A program made the translations under genes and the position numbers. This document shows, piece after piece, positions 8,599-16,497 of a stretch of DNA of 30,308 bases (positions are counted from its first letter, which is position 1; the number at the start of each line of letters is the position of its first letter). Source of the DNA: JAJPXC01 sp964510535 (lineage in GTDB: Bacteria; Bacteroidota; Bacteroidia; Bacteroidales; Muribaculaceae); contig CAZECG010000023.1 in NCBI GenBank assembly GCA_964510535.1, positions 1-30,308 of the forward strand, in the 5' to 3' direction. The notes beneath the pieces were generated by a model. It searched no databases and had not been told where the DNA came from. It saw only the letters and a list, made by a program, of their open reading frames with translations.

Positions 8599-8623
8599 CG
8601 TGAAACATTAACATCGTTTCACG
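8599..8623. repeat. Inverted repeat CGTGAAAC/GTTTCACG
   Basis: Two perfect 8-bp arms are separated by 9 bp. The arms are the two halves of the bacterial parS palindrome (GTTTCACGTGAAAC core) in swapped order, so this is not a standard ParB site. It could be an operator or a short hairpin. Confidence 0.6.
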
Positions 8624-8699
8624 AATAAAAGTCCTTGAACAATGGCTAATTAACCCGATTTACGCCATATCGACACCAAGTCTAAAAAGATTGTTGTTA

Positions 8700-8716
8700 T
8701 TTAGAATAATTCTAAA
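8700..8716. repeat. 17-bp perfect palindrome
   Basis: TTTAGAAT-A-ATTCTAAA has 8-bp arms around one base. It sits 26 bp past the end of the NlpC/P60 gene in that gene's direction of transcription. Its AT-only character apart from one G and one C suggests a protein-binding site more than a terminator. Confidence 0.6.
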
Positions 8717-8741
8717 CATACGGTTATTTTATCGACACATT

Positions 8742-9503
8742 TCAATCAAACAAATCGGAATATATCGAATCAATCTTTTGGTCAATCACATCATCGAGCA
8801 ACAATGACGATGGAAGTGACGGGTCGGCAGCCTCATTCTTTTTCTCGGGCGATGGCTCAATAGCCGCCGTGCGCTTGACTAATTCTTCAAGCGAAATCTC
8901 ACGTTTTCCATTTCTCGGTGATGTCGGTGACGACTGTCGGCCTCCATCAGATTGAATAGACACCGCTTTTGCCGCAGCGACACCCGCAGCTGCCAGCACA
9001 CGCCCCGACGAGTGGTAGGCTCGCTGGAAATATCGTTCATCGAGTCGGCTCACGATCACTCCCCGGCTCGACGAGGCATGAATAATTTCACCGTTACCGA
9101 TATAAAGGCCGACGTGAGAAACAGTTGATTTGCTTTTTCCGGTCGAGAAGAACACAAGATCGCCACTGCGCAATTCATCTCGCTTGATTTTTTCGCAGAA
9201 ATCACATTGCTCACGAGAGCTGCGCGGCAGCTTCACACCGCATACCTTTCTATACACCTCCATCACCATCCCGGAGCAATCGGTGCCAGAACGCGAATGC
9301 CCTCCATAACGATATTTAGCCCCCAGCCACTCTTTAGCCTCCTTCACAAGCTCCCTCTCTTGAGCCGGCGTCAGCTTTTTGTCATAATGCGATGCCGCTT
9401 GACGATTGGTTGATTGGCGCGGAGTGCCGCATCCGGTCAGGAGCGCAAGCGACAGGACAAACATCGATGATATAAGAAGATAGAAATAGTTGCGAGTTCT
9501 CAT
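8742..9503 (-). CDS. NlpC/P60 family lipoprotein, probable cell-wall endopeptidase
   Basis: This enzyme should cleave peptide bonds in peptidoglycan stems, anchored as a lipoprotein in the envelope. With the ATG at 9503 the product is 253 aa and begins MRTRNYFYLL, followed by a hydrophobic stretch and a lipobox LLTGC with the lipidated Cys25. The NlpC/P60 domain (about 45-170) shows the catalytic Cys76 in GTDCSG, His130 in VSHVGLYIG and His142 in EIIHAS. About 80 C-terminal residues are polar, Ser/Pro/Glu-rich and without a known domain. A longer frame begins at 9623, but a good -7 box at 9569-9562 lies inside it and the lipobox fits only the shorter form. The gene runs divergently from htrA. 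Confidence 0.93.
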   Translation of the reverse strand: MRTRNYFYLLISSMFVLSLALLTGCGTPRQSTNRQAASHYDKKLTPAQERELVKEAKEWLGAKYRYGGHSRSGTDCSGMVMEVYRKVCGVKLPRSSREQCDFCEKIKRDELRSGDLVFFSTGKSKSTVSHVGLYIGNGEIIHASSSRGVIVSRLDERYFQRAYHSSGRVLAAAGVAAAKAVSIQSDGGRQSSPTSPRNGKREISLEELVKRTAAIEPSPEKKNEAADPSLPSSLLLDDVIDQKIDSIYSDLFD

Positions 9504-9561
9504 TAATATCAAATAAAGTGCGAGTGAGGTATCCGCCCCATACATCAGGCGATATATTTCA

Positions 9562-9569
9562 CAAATATA
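9562..9569 (-). promoter_or_regulatory. -7 box for the NlpC/P60 gene
   Basis: On the minus strand, TATATTTG is a full TAnnTTTG match. It implies a leader of about 50 nt before the ATG at 9503. The -33 region is weak (TTA at 21 bp). Confidence 0.5.
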
Positions 9570-9726
9570 AGGAATTGATGCCAATACGGCTAATTGTAAC
9601 CATAATTTTGTCGACCGATACAACGTTTTTTAATGATTTTAATACTAAATTGAATTAATGCGACTGCGGGGCTATTAAATTAGCTTAATTGCGTCGAAAA
9701 AGCTACTTTCTGACGAAATAAACAAC

Positions 9727-9734
9727 TATTTTTG
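9727..9734 (+). promoter_or_regulatory. -7 box for the htrA-type gene
   Basis: TATTTTTG is a full TAnnTTTG match about 58 bp before the protease ATG. No clear TTG lies 20 bp upstream. Confidence 0.5.
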
Positions 9735-9792
9735 CCGTCATAAAGTTAATTTTTAACAGAGACGAATTTAACATTTAACATATAATGCTTTT

Positions 9793-11322
9793 ATGAGAAC
9801 AATTGGCAAATTAGCTTTACTCGTTTGTGGCGTGTCGGTAATCACTTCTGCCACAACCGTCATGGCCATCAACTCCTCCGACAAAGCGTTAAGCAATCAG
9901 AGCGACAACGCCATAATCGAAAACGGCAGCCAAGAAGGTGCGGTTTACACCGTTTCGCAACGGGCCACACCTCCTACTGATTTCACATCGGCGGCAGAGT
10001 CGACAGTCAATGGAGTTGTTTCAATAAAGAGCTTCGCTTCGACCAGAGCCCAGTATCAAAGCGGTAGCGATATATTCAGCGACCCGTTTTTTGACTTTTT
10101 TTTCGGGCCTCAGCCAAGGCAGCAACGTCCACAACGCCAACAGCGTCAACCCGAGCAACGCCAAATGGGGCTTGGCTCCGGCGTAATACTCAGCCCTGAC
10201 GGCTACATAGTCACCAACAACCATGTAGTCGACGGTGCTGACAGGCTGGAAGTATCACTCAACGATAACCGCACGTTTAACGCTACAGTCATCGGCACAG
10301 ACCCATCGACCGACATCGCGTTGATAAAGATTGATGCCGACAACCTCCATGTAATTCCCATCGGCGATTCCGAGTCATTAAAGATTGGCGAATGGGTGCT
10401 CGCCGTCGGTAATCCGTTTGGATTCACATCTACCGTTACCACAGGCATTGTAAGTGCCAAGGCGCGCAGCATATCAAGCATCACGGGGAATATCTCGGGA
10501 GGAATCGAATCATTTATTCAGACTGACGCAGCCGTGAATCCCGGCAATTCAGGCGGCGCGCTTGTCAATCTAAGCGGTGAACTTGTCGGAATCAACACCG
10601 CCATCTACTCACAGACCGGCAACTATGCCGGCTACTCGTTTGCCATACCCACGAGCATCGTCAAGAAAGTCGTGACCGACATAAAGCAGTATGGCACAGT
10701 TCAAAGAGCCGTGCTCGGCATAGCATTCAACGAGCTGACAAGCGACCTTGCGAAAGAAAAGAATATAACGGCCACCAACTACGGTCTATACATCGGCTCA
10801 GTCGAAGACCGCAGCGCAGCTTTTGAAGGCGGCCTTAAAGAGGGCGACGTAATCATAGCGATTAACGACACCCCGACCCGCAATACCGCCCAACTGCAAG
10901 AAACCATGGCCAAGTTCCGTCCCGGCGACAAAATCACAATCACTTATATTCGCAACAACTCGCGACACACCGCCAACGTCACGTTGCGCAACTCGTCGGG
11001 AAACACCAAACTCACCCGCGCCAACGACTTCACCGCTCTTGGATGCGCGTTCAAAAAGATACCCGCCGAGACGATGAAACAGCTTGAAATATCATCGGGT
11101 GTGCAAGTAACAGGCATCAAAGACGGCAAATTTAAGGATGCAGGCATAAAAGACGGGTTCATAATCCTACAAATCAACGACTCGCGCGTGACATCGCAGG
11201 AAGATGTCGAAAAAATCTATTCGGCGATAATGAAATCCCGCGACACCGACAAAGTGATGTTTATCGTTGGCGTATACCCCACGGGCCGCAAAGTCTACTA
11301 CGCGGTAGATTTGGCCGACTGA
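9793..11322 (+). CDS. Periplasmic serine protease, DegP/HtrA family
   Basis: HtrA proteins degrade or refold damaged periplasmic proteins. The 509-aa product has an N-terminal signal sequence (about residues 1-25). Its trypsin-like domain shows the complete triad: His144 (TNNHVV), Asp174 (STDIALIKI) and Ser253 (NPGNSGGA). A Gln/Arg/Pro-rich stretch at about 107-124 precedes the protease domain, in the position of the LA loop of DegP. Two PDZ domains follow, at about 300-395 and 410-500. The layout is that of DegP/DegQ and the length is normal. It has its own promoter and a terminator, so it is a single-gene unit. I give no symbol because DegP and DegQ cannot be told apart here. Confidence 0.95.
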   Translation: MRTIGKLALLVCGVSVITSATTVMAINSSDKALSNQSDNAIIENGSQEGAVYTVSQRATPPTDFTSAAESTVNGVVSIKSFASTRAQYQSGSDIFSDPFFDFFFGPQPRQQRPQRQQRQPEQRQMGLGSGVILSPDGYIVTNNHVVDGADRLEVSLNDNRTFNATVIGTDPSTDIALIKIDADNLHVIPIGDSESLKIGEWVLAVGNPFGFTSTVTTGIVSAKARSISSITGNISGGIESFIQTDAAVNPGNSGGALVNLSGELVGINTAIYSQTGNYAGYSFAIPTSIVKKVVTDIKQYGTVQRAVLGIAFNELTSDLAKEKNITATNYGLYIGSVEDRSAAFEGGLKEGDVIIAINDTPTRNTAQLQETMAKFRPGDKITITYIRNNSRHTANVTLRNSSGNTKLTRANDFTALGCAFKKIPAETMKQLEISSGVQVTGIKDGKFKDAGIKDGFIILQINDSRVTSQEDVEKIYSAIMKSRDTDKVMFIVGVYPTGRKVYYAVDLAD

Positions 11323-11343
11323 TGTTGTTTCATAACTAAAGCG

Positions 11344-11392
11344 AAATCAGGCTCTCGCGGCTTAACTGTCTTAAACGAGGGTCTGATTTTTT
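11344..11392 (+). terminator. Terminator after the HtrA gene
   Basis: AAATCAG (11344-11350) pairs with CTGATTT (11383-11389), with further pairing CTCG/CGAG inside. The hairpin ends in a T run (TTTTTT at 11387-11392) and lies 21 bp after the stop codon. Confidence 0.75.
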
Positions 11393-11581
11393 CACATATT
11401 ACCCGTTGGTTGGATTAAATTTCTAAATATATAAACGGGAAAATAGATGTGCAGAAGTATCTCTTTGTGACAGCCAATTTGTTAAACTTCGTCGATTGGG
11501 CAAATAAAATATTCGCTAATTCAACCAACCGATTGCATATTGTAAAGAGATAAAAAACATATATCGTTGAAACTAATTTGA

Positions 11582-11589
11582 TAATTTTG
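11582..11589 (+). promoter_or_regulatory. -7 box for the ABC exporter operon
   Basis: TAATTTTG is a full TAnnTTTG match. Transcription should begin near 11596, which makes the GTG at 11603 an unlikely start and favours the ATG at 11639. Confidence 0.5.
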
Positions 11590-11638
11590 CGTCAAACAAA
11601 ATGTGGCATTTGATAGCCATCGCTTATTTAGTAAAAAT

Positions 11639-12571
11639 ATGGAACTGCTTAAGGTTGAAAACGTCTCAAAACGTTATTCCGGGCATACGGCACTCGATGA
11701 CGTATCGCTGACGGTGAAAGAAGGGTCGATTTACGGGTTGTTAGGACCAAATGGTGCCGGAAAAACGACCCTTATAAGAATCATAAACCACATCACAGCC
11801 CCCGATAACGGGCGGGTGATTTTCGACGGCCACCTGTTGACCGAAAAAGATGTCACCTCCATCGGTTACTTACCCGAGGAACGCGGGTTATACAAAAAAA
11901 TGAAAGTCGGCGAACAAGCCGTTTTCTTCGCGCGGCTCAAAGGATTGTCGCGACACGACGCTGTCAACGGGTTAAAAGAATGGTTTGAAAAATTCGACAT
12001 TCTCCCCTGGTGGGATAAAAAAGTCGAGGAGCTATCAAAAGGGATGGCTCAGAAAGTGCAATTCATCGTCACAATTCTCCATCACCCCAAGCTGCTCATA
12101 TTTGATGAACCGTTCTCAGGGTTTGACCCCATCAACGCCGATTTACTTAAAAACGAGATTCTGAACCTGAGACAACAGGGTGCGACAATAGTATTCAGTA
12201 CCCACAATATGGGGTCGGTCGAAGAGCTTTGCGATGACATCACTCTGATTAACCAGTCGCACAACATTTTATCGGGTTCGGTCGAAGATGTGCGCCGCAC
12301 ACACAGTTCAGGCCGCTTCCGCATAAGTTTCAACGGCGACGAGACCAGATTGCTCGAAGCCCTTGGCCAACGCATGGAGAGTTATAAATTCATCCCCTCC
12401 GACATCCACGGCAAATCGTTGTCGATGATACTACATGACGAGAACGATATGCGCGAAGTCATCTCAATCGCCAACGACACTGTGCAAATCACAGCTCTAA
12501 ACCGCGAGATTCCGTCAATGGACGAAATTTTCATTCAAACAGTCAAAACCTATAACGCAGGAAAATCATGA
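11639..12571 (+). CDS. ABC transporter ATP-binding protein (NatA-like)
   Basis: This is the ATPase of a two-gene ABC-2 exporter and acts on the cytoplasmic side with the permease encoded next. The 310-aa product starts MELLKVENVSKRY. It carries Walker A GPNGAGKTT (36-44), the Q-loop region with GYLPEERGLY (76-85), a variant signature LSKGM (132-136) in place of LSGGQ, Walker B LLIFDEP (152-158) and the switch histidine in FSTHN (189). About 100 C-terminal residues resemble the DUF4162-type extension common in this subfamily. The stop overlaps the permease start by four bases (ATGA), which indicates translational coupling. The substrate is not indicated; sodium, peptides or drugs are all possible. 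Confidence 0.92.
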   Translation: MELLKVENVSKRYSGHTALDDVSLTVKEGSIYGLLGPNGAGKTTLIRIINHITAPDNGRVIFDGHLLTEKDVTSIGYLPEERGLYKKMKVGEQAVFFARLKGLSRHDAVNGLKEWFEKFDILPWWDKKVEELSKGMAQKVQFIVTILHHPKLLIFDEPFSGFDPINADLLKNEILNLRQQGATIVFSTHNMGSVEELCDDITLINQSHNILSGSVEDVRRTHSSGRFRISFNGDETRLLEALGQRMESYKFIPSDIHGKSLSMILHDENDMREVISIANDTVQITALNREIPSMDEIFIQTVKTYNAGKS

Positions 12572-13878
12572 CAAACAACATCGGAATAATCATACGCCGC
12601 GAGTATCTTGAGCGTGTGTCAAAAAAAAGCTTCATAATCACCACTCTGCTAATACCGGTTTTCATGTTGCTGCTATCGGCGGCTCCGGCACTGATAATGT
12701 CGCTTAACACTTCCGGCACCAAAAATATCATGGTCATTGACGAGTCGAGCAAAATTCTTCCGAGCTTAGAAAGCGGCGAGACCGTCAAATTCACATCGAC
12801 CGCCCTACCCCTCGACTCGCTCATGGGGAGAGAAGACATCGACGGCATACTTGTTATTGACAAGCAAATAGTGTCAAAGCCCGAAATGCTCAGGCTCTAT
12901 ACCCGCGATGCGGCATCGACCGAATTAGTAGGTAACATAGAAAGCCAAGTTGAACGCATTGTTGAGCGCGAACGCATAGAATCATTTAACATCGCCGACC
13001 TGTCAAAAATCCTTGAGGAGGTGAAAGTTAACGTGACGTTGCCCACTTCTCGCATCACCGACGAAAACGAGACGACCGAATCATCAACATTTCTAAGTGC
13101 CATCATGGGAATGGTCATGACTCTGATACTCTATATGTTTCTGTTGATGTACGGACAGATGGTCATGACAAGCATAATCGAAGAAAAAAACAACCGAGTA
13201 CTCGAAATCATGGTATCATCAGTTAAACCGTCACACCTTATGATGGGTAAGATTATAGGCGTGGGGTTAGTTGCGGTAACACAAGTGATACTATGGGGTC
13301 TGTTACTGTCTATCATATCATCGTTTGTCATGCCGGCGATACTCCCTGACAACATGGCAACCGACATCGCAGCCTACAACGCAGGCAGCCTCGACACAGC
13401 AGCCGCAGCCAACGACATAGAAATAGTACAGATGTTCTCTGCCTTAGGCAGTGTCGGCTACATAATGGGGATATTCGGCTATATGCTTTTGTTCCTCATC
13501 GGAGGGTTCCTGTTTTATGCCGCTATCAACGCCGCATTCGGCTCAGCCGTCGACAACGTCCAAGATGCCGGACAATTGCAGATGTTTGTCGTGCTGCCAA
13601 TCATAATCGGATTGGTCTTCGGCATCAGTGTGGTCAACGACCCCTCAAGTTCTATGGCCATATGGATGTCGTTCATACCATTCACGTCTCCCATGGTCAT
13701 GATGGCACGCATTCCGTTCGGCATACCCGTATGGGAAATAATCGCGTCGCTCGTCATCCTATACGCATCATTTATCGTGACTGTCTGGATTGCCGCTAAG
13801 ATTTACCGAGTCGGCATATTCATGTACGGCAAAAAACCAAATTTGAAAGAACTCATCAAATGGGCTCGTTATAAATAA
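12568..13878 (+). CDS. ABC-2 type transporter permease (NatB/YhaP-like)
   Basis: This 436-aa integral membrane protein is the partner of the ATPase just upstream, which it overlaps by four bases. One membrane helix lies near the N-terminus (about 20-45). A soluble external domain (about 46-175) follows. About six helices follow in the C-terminal half, including segments near 180-200, 225-250, 295-320, 335-355 and 390-415. The motif EEKNNRVLEIMVSSVKP after the second helix is a hallmark of NatB/YhaP-type permeases. No gene for a substrate or its synthesis is adjacent, so the cargo is unknown. No clear terminator was found in the 146-bp gap that follows. Confidence 0.9.
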   Translation: MTNNIGIIIRREYLERVSKKSFIITTLLIPVFMLLLSAAPALIMSLNTSGTKNIMVIDESSKILPSLESGETVKFTSTALPLDSLMGREDIDGILVIDKQIVSKPEMLRLYTRDAASTELVGNIESQVERIVERERIESFNIADLSKILEEVKVNVTLPTSRITDENETTESSTFLSAIMGMVMTLILYMFLLMYGQMVMTSIIEEKNNRVLEIMVSSVKPSHLMMGKIIGVGLVAVTQVILWGLLLSIISSFVMPAILPDNMATDIAAYNAGSLDTAAAANDIEIVQMFSALGSVGYIMGIFGYMLLFLIGGFLFYAAINAAFGSAVDNVQDAGQLQMFVVLPIIIGLVFGISVVNDPSSSMAIWMSFIPFTSPMVMMARIPFGIPVWEIIASLVILYASFIVTVWIAAKIYRVGIFMYGKKPNLKELIKWARYK

Positions 13879-14024
13879 CGATTCCCCAACCATTTCCGGT
13901 CCTTTCAGCCCCACAACAAGCGAGGGACTTCATCATGTCGTCGTGCCTGATGGAATCCCCCGCTAATTTATTCTTTCAATGATTATTTCCACCTATTTCG
14001 ACAGTCTGTCGCCAATACGACAAA

Positions 14025-14588
14025 TCAACGATATCGGCTTCCTTCAATGGGACGCATATCATACGACGCCATAGCAATCGAAAATCCCCAGTAGATGAAA
14101 GCGAGAGCTGTCAGGAAACTGACCATGAACATATCCTGAATCCAACCGGCCTCGAAGAAGAAGAAACCGATGAGCACGAGCAGGATACCGTTCACGAGAT
14201 AGAGCCACCAGTAACGGCGCGCGCGCTGACTCACCGCACCGACCATAGCCTCAAAGCCCCAAAACATGAAGATGAACGCTAAGAAATAAGGGAATACAAT
14301 CTCTGAGAGGATAATCGATCTCACGAGCATGAAGCCGACGAACATATCGATTACCCCGCCTGCGAGCCACCAGCCCCATCCACGCGGATGATTCAGACCG
14401 GCCGATACACAAAGCTGCACGACACCGGCAAGTATCAGCAACCAGCCGAAGATTTGTGATGCGATAGCGTAACCCGCTTGCGGCCAAAACCAATAAGCAA
14501 ACCCTCCGACAACCATCAAAAGGCCAACGATGAGAACCATCCACCAACATTTGGTCTGTCCCCAATAATTAACTTGTAAGGCTTTCAT
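14025..14588 (-). CDS. DUF308/HdeD-like small integral membrane protein
   Basis: The 187-aa product starts MKALQVNYWGQTKCWWMVLI and consists of about six hydrophobic helices in three pairs with conserved Gly, Trp and aromatic residues. This is the pattern of the DUF308 (HdeD-like) family. HdeD in E. coli is linked to acid resistance, but the function of most family members is unknown and I do not assign one. A frame 11 codons longer exists; the start at 14588 is preferred because the extra residues break the usual family N-terminus. The gene is single and faces the ABC permease gene. Confidence 0.82.
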   Translation of the reverse strand: MKALQVNYWGQTKCWWMVLIVGLLMVVGGFAYWFWPQAGYAIASQIFGWLLILAGVVQLCVSAGLNHPRGWGWWLAGGVIDMFVGFMLVRSIILSEIVFPYFLAFIFMFWGFEAMVGAVSQRARRYWWLYLVNGILLVLIGFFFFEAGWIQDMFMVSFLTALAFIYWGFSIAMASYDMRPIEGSRYR

Positions 14589-14770
14589 AATAATTTCATT
14601 TAAGTTAAGTAAGTGAAACAAATATTGCTTTTCACTTTACAACAACCGCTATCGCTATTTTGTTGACGGCAAGGCCGAGGTGTCGGTTTCACATTACTAC
14701 AAAATCGAATATTCAATTTACAATTTTCCATAATTTTCAATAAATCTCTTTCATATTTAGAAAATTTGCT

Positions 14771-14778
14771 TACATTTG
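14771..14778 (+). promoter_or_regulatory. -7 box for the beta-helix protein gene
   Basis: TACATTTG is a full TAnnTTTG match and lies 76 bp before the ATG at 14855. The -33 element is not clear. Confidence 0.45.
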
Positions 14779-14854
14779 CTGCCCAAATAAATAAAACGGC
14801 GGACCTTGATTTGCCGCTCGTCTATAATTAACCCGTAAAACAATTATATCGTTT

Positions 14855-16282
14855 ATGAAAAAATTCTACTCATTAGCGCTGTCACTGTCAGTTGCGGCAA
14901 TCGCATCAGCCGAGACGTTCACAACGCCCAACACAGGCTCGACCTACACACTTAACTCTCTTTCGCAAATCGAAGGTTCAAATCTGACACAGAAGGAAGG
15001 TAAAACCTACCTGCTCTCTGACACCTTGACAATCTCTGCCAACGATAAGTTACAATTACTCGCAGGCGATGTGCTCGAAATCGCCAACAAAGTTGTCGTA
15101 ACAGTTTACGGCGAAGCCATTTTCAATCCCGAAACCACCGCCTATATCAAACGCGCCTCCGACGATGCCGAGCCTACAGGCTTCGCATTCTACGGCAAAA
15201 CAACGCTTAAGAACATCAACTACGAGGGTGGAAACATACAATATTTCGGTTCAGACCCATTAATCGTCGATAAATGCGACTTCCACGACGTCAACAACGC
15301 TAAAAGCAACTACGGCGTAATCGTCGTTGGCGGCGGACAAAGCAAAGGCAACAAAATCACCAACTGCTCTTTCACCGACTGCAAACCCGGTGCCGTTAAC
15401 TCCCCCGCAAATCTTGGAGTCGGAATACTGTTTGAAAACAACGTGATTACCAACGTCTCGACGCTCAATCTCCTCTGTCCCTATGTCAATCTCGCCGCAA
15501 GCGCGACTGACAGCGTAATCATCCGCAACAACACCCTCAACGGTGCCAAGCTCGTCAAACCCGGTGGCATCGGCGTGTCAAATATGCTCAACACCGCCGG
15601 CAAAAACATCGTGGTAGTTTCAGGCAACCTCGTCCAAAACTGCTCATGGGGACTTAACTTCGTAGGCGGAATGGATGTGACAATCTCCGATAATGTCATC
15701 AAAGACAACTGCTGGGACACTGACGACAACGGAGGAATCGCCGTAACGATGTACTCTCTCCCCTCTTATCCCCTGACTGTCTACGCCCACGACAACACTT
15801 TTGAGGGCAACAAATGGGGCCCGTGCAACGTCGGTGGCAGTATTGCCAATTATGGAAAAACCGAAACCGACGACAACGGCAAGGCTAACCCCGGCAACAA
15901 TATCTTCAAAAACAACCAACACGAGGTTTCAGCGACAGGCCAAACCGTCAAATGCGACTTCTGCAACAATTCGACAGTTACCGCTTACGCTCAAAACAAC
16001 TACTGGGGAAGTGCCGCCAACGCCTCTGAAGCCGCTCAATACATCGGCGACAAGAACTCCGACCCGAGATACGGAACCGTCATTTACGAACCGGTCAAAG
16101 ACGCTTCAGGCGTAAAAGCCGTTATGCCTGACTTCGACAACAAATTCGAGGGAAATGTTGAGCTATACCGTCTCGACGGTGTTAAAGTCTTCAGCGGTGA
16201 AGCATCTCGCATTTCCGAAGCCGGCGAAGGCATCTACATCATCTGCCAAGGCAATAAAACACGCAAGATAATCATCAAATAA
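14855..16282 (+). CDS. Secreted right-handed beta-helix protein with C-terminal sorting-type domain
   Basis: The 475-aa product begins with a signal peptide (MKKFYSLALSLSVAAIASA). Residues of roughly 110-400 consist of short repeats rich in Asn and Gly, such as NKITNCSFTDC, VIIRNNTLNGA and VTISDNVIKDN. This is the pattern of parallel beta-helix (PbH1) proteins, which include pectate-lyase-like enzymes and adhesins. No catalytic residues can be assigned. The last about 40 residues (VELYRLDGVKVFSG, then GIYIICQGNKTRKIIIK) match the style of Bacteroidota C-terminal sorting domains, so export to the surface is likely. No type IX secretion genes or polysaccharide-utilisation genes lie nearby. It is a single gene with its own promoter and terminator. 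Confidence 0.82.
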   Translation: MKKFYSLALSLSVAAIASAETFTTPNTGSTYTLNSLSQIEGSNLTQKEGKTYLLSDTLTISANDKLQLLAGDVLEIANKVVVTVYGEAIFNPETTAYIKRASDDAEPTGFAFYGKTTLKNINYEGGNIQYFGSDPLIVDKCDFHDVNNAKSNYGVIVVGGGQSKGNKITNCSFTDCKPGAVNSPANLGVGILFENNVITNVSTLNLLCPYVNLAASATDSVIIRNNTLNGAKLVKPGGIGVSNMLNTAGKNIVVVSGNLVQNCSWGLNFVGGMDVTISDNVIKDNCWDTDDNGGIAVTMYSLPSYPLTVYAHDNTFEGNKWGPCNVGGSIANYGKTETDDNGKANPGNNIFKNNQHEVSATGQTVKCDFCNNSTVTAYAQNNYWGSAANASEAAQYIGDKNSDPRYGTVIYEPVKDASGVKAVMPDFDNKFEGNVELYRLDGVKVFSGEASRISEAGEGIYIICQGNKTRKIIIK

Positions 16283-16314
16283 AGGCAAGCCAACCGCTTG
16301 TTAACCACATTCAT

Positions 16315-16352
16315 GACCGACAACCGACGCGCTACTCACCCGGTTGTCGGTC
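16315..16352 (+). terminator. Terminator after the beta-helix protein gene
   Basis: A 12-bp perfect stem (16315-16326 with 16341-16352) surrounds a 14-base loop, followed by a T-rich stretch (TACTTATTT). It lies 32 bp beyond the stop codon and 145 bp before rpoD. Confidence 0.75.
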
Positions 16353-16448
16353 TACTTATTTGACAGACATCACATCATTTTTAATTCATGTAGTATTTAA
16401 AAATCATAAATTGGCTCGTCTTAGGCCTCAAAGTCCAAAATAAATCGC

Positions 16449-16456
16449 TATCTTTG
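16449..16456 (+). promoter_or_regulatory. -7 box of the rpoD promoter
   Basis: TATCTTTG, followed by C, is a full TAnnTTTG(C) match 41 bp before the ATG. The -33 element is not clear. Confidence 0.55.
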
Positions 16457-16497
16457 CACGTTTGCAAATTGAATAGCCCAAAACTTCAACATAGAAG

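Larger units (their letters stand above)
8388..8741. other. AT-rich palindromic gap upstream of dnaA; candidate replication origin
   Basis: There is no gene in these 354 bp. The sequence is strongly AT-rich with A and T runs near 8433-8470. It contains a GTTAAAC pair spaced 11 bp apart (8521-8527, 8532-8538) followed by GTTTACA at 8544-8550. It also has an inverted repeat CGTGAAAC/GTTTCACG (8599-8606, 8616-8623) and a perfect 8+1+8 palindrome at 8700-8716. The nonamer TTATCGACA at 8729-8737 differs by one base from the DnaA box TTATCCACA. A related ATATCGACA is at 8667-8675. This composition beside dnaA suggests oriC or dnaA autoregulation, but box density is low and Bacteroidota origins are not always next to dnaA. 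Confidence 0.3.
11323..11638. other. Intergenic region between the HtrA gene and the ABC exporter
   Basis: There is no gene in these 316 bp. They contain the HtrA terminator, then an inverted pair GTTGGTTG (11405-11412) and CAACCAAC (11522-11529). In each arm the match continues into an ATTA motif after one mismatch. The -7 box of the exporter is at 11582-11589. The remainder is AT-rich and shows nothing further. Confidence 0.55.

Noticed and set aside
8700..8716. Palindrome as terminator of the NlpC/P60 gene
   Set aside because: The stem is almost entirely A/T, so it would be a weak hairpin. It is more likely a binding site.
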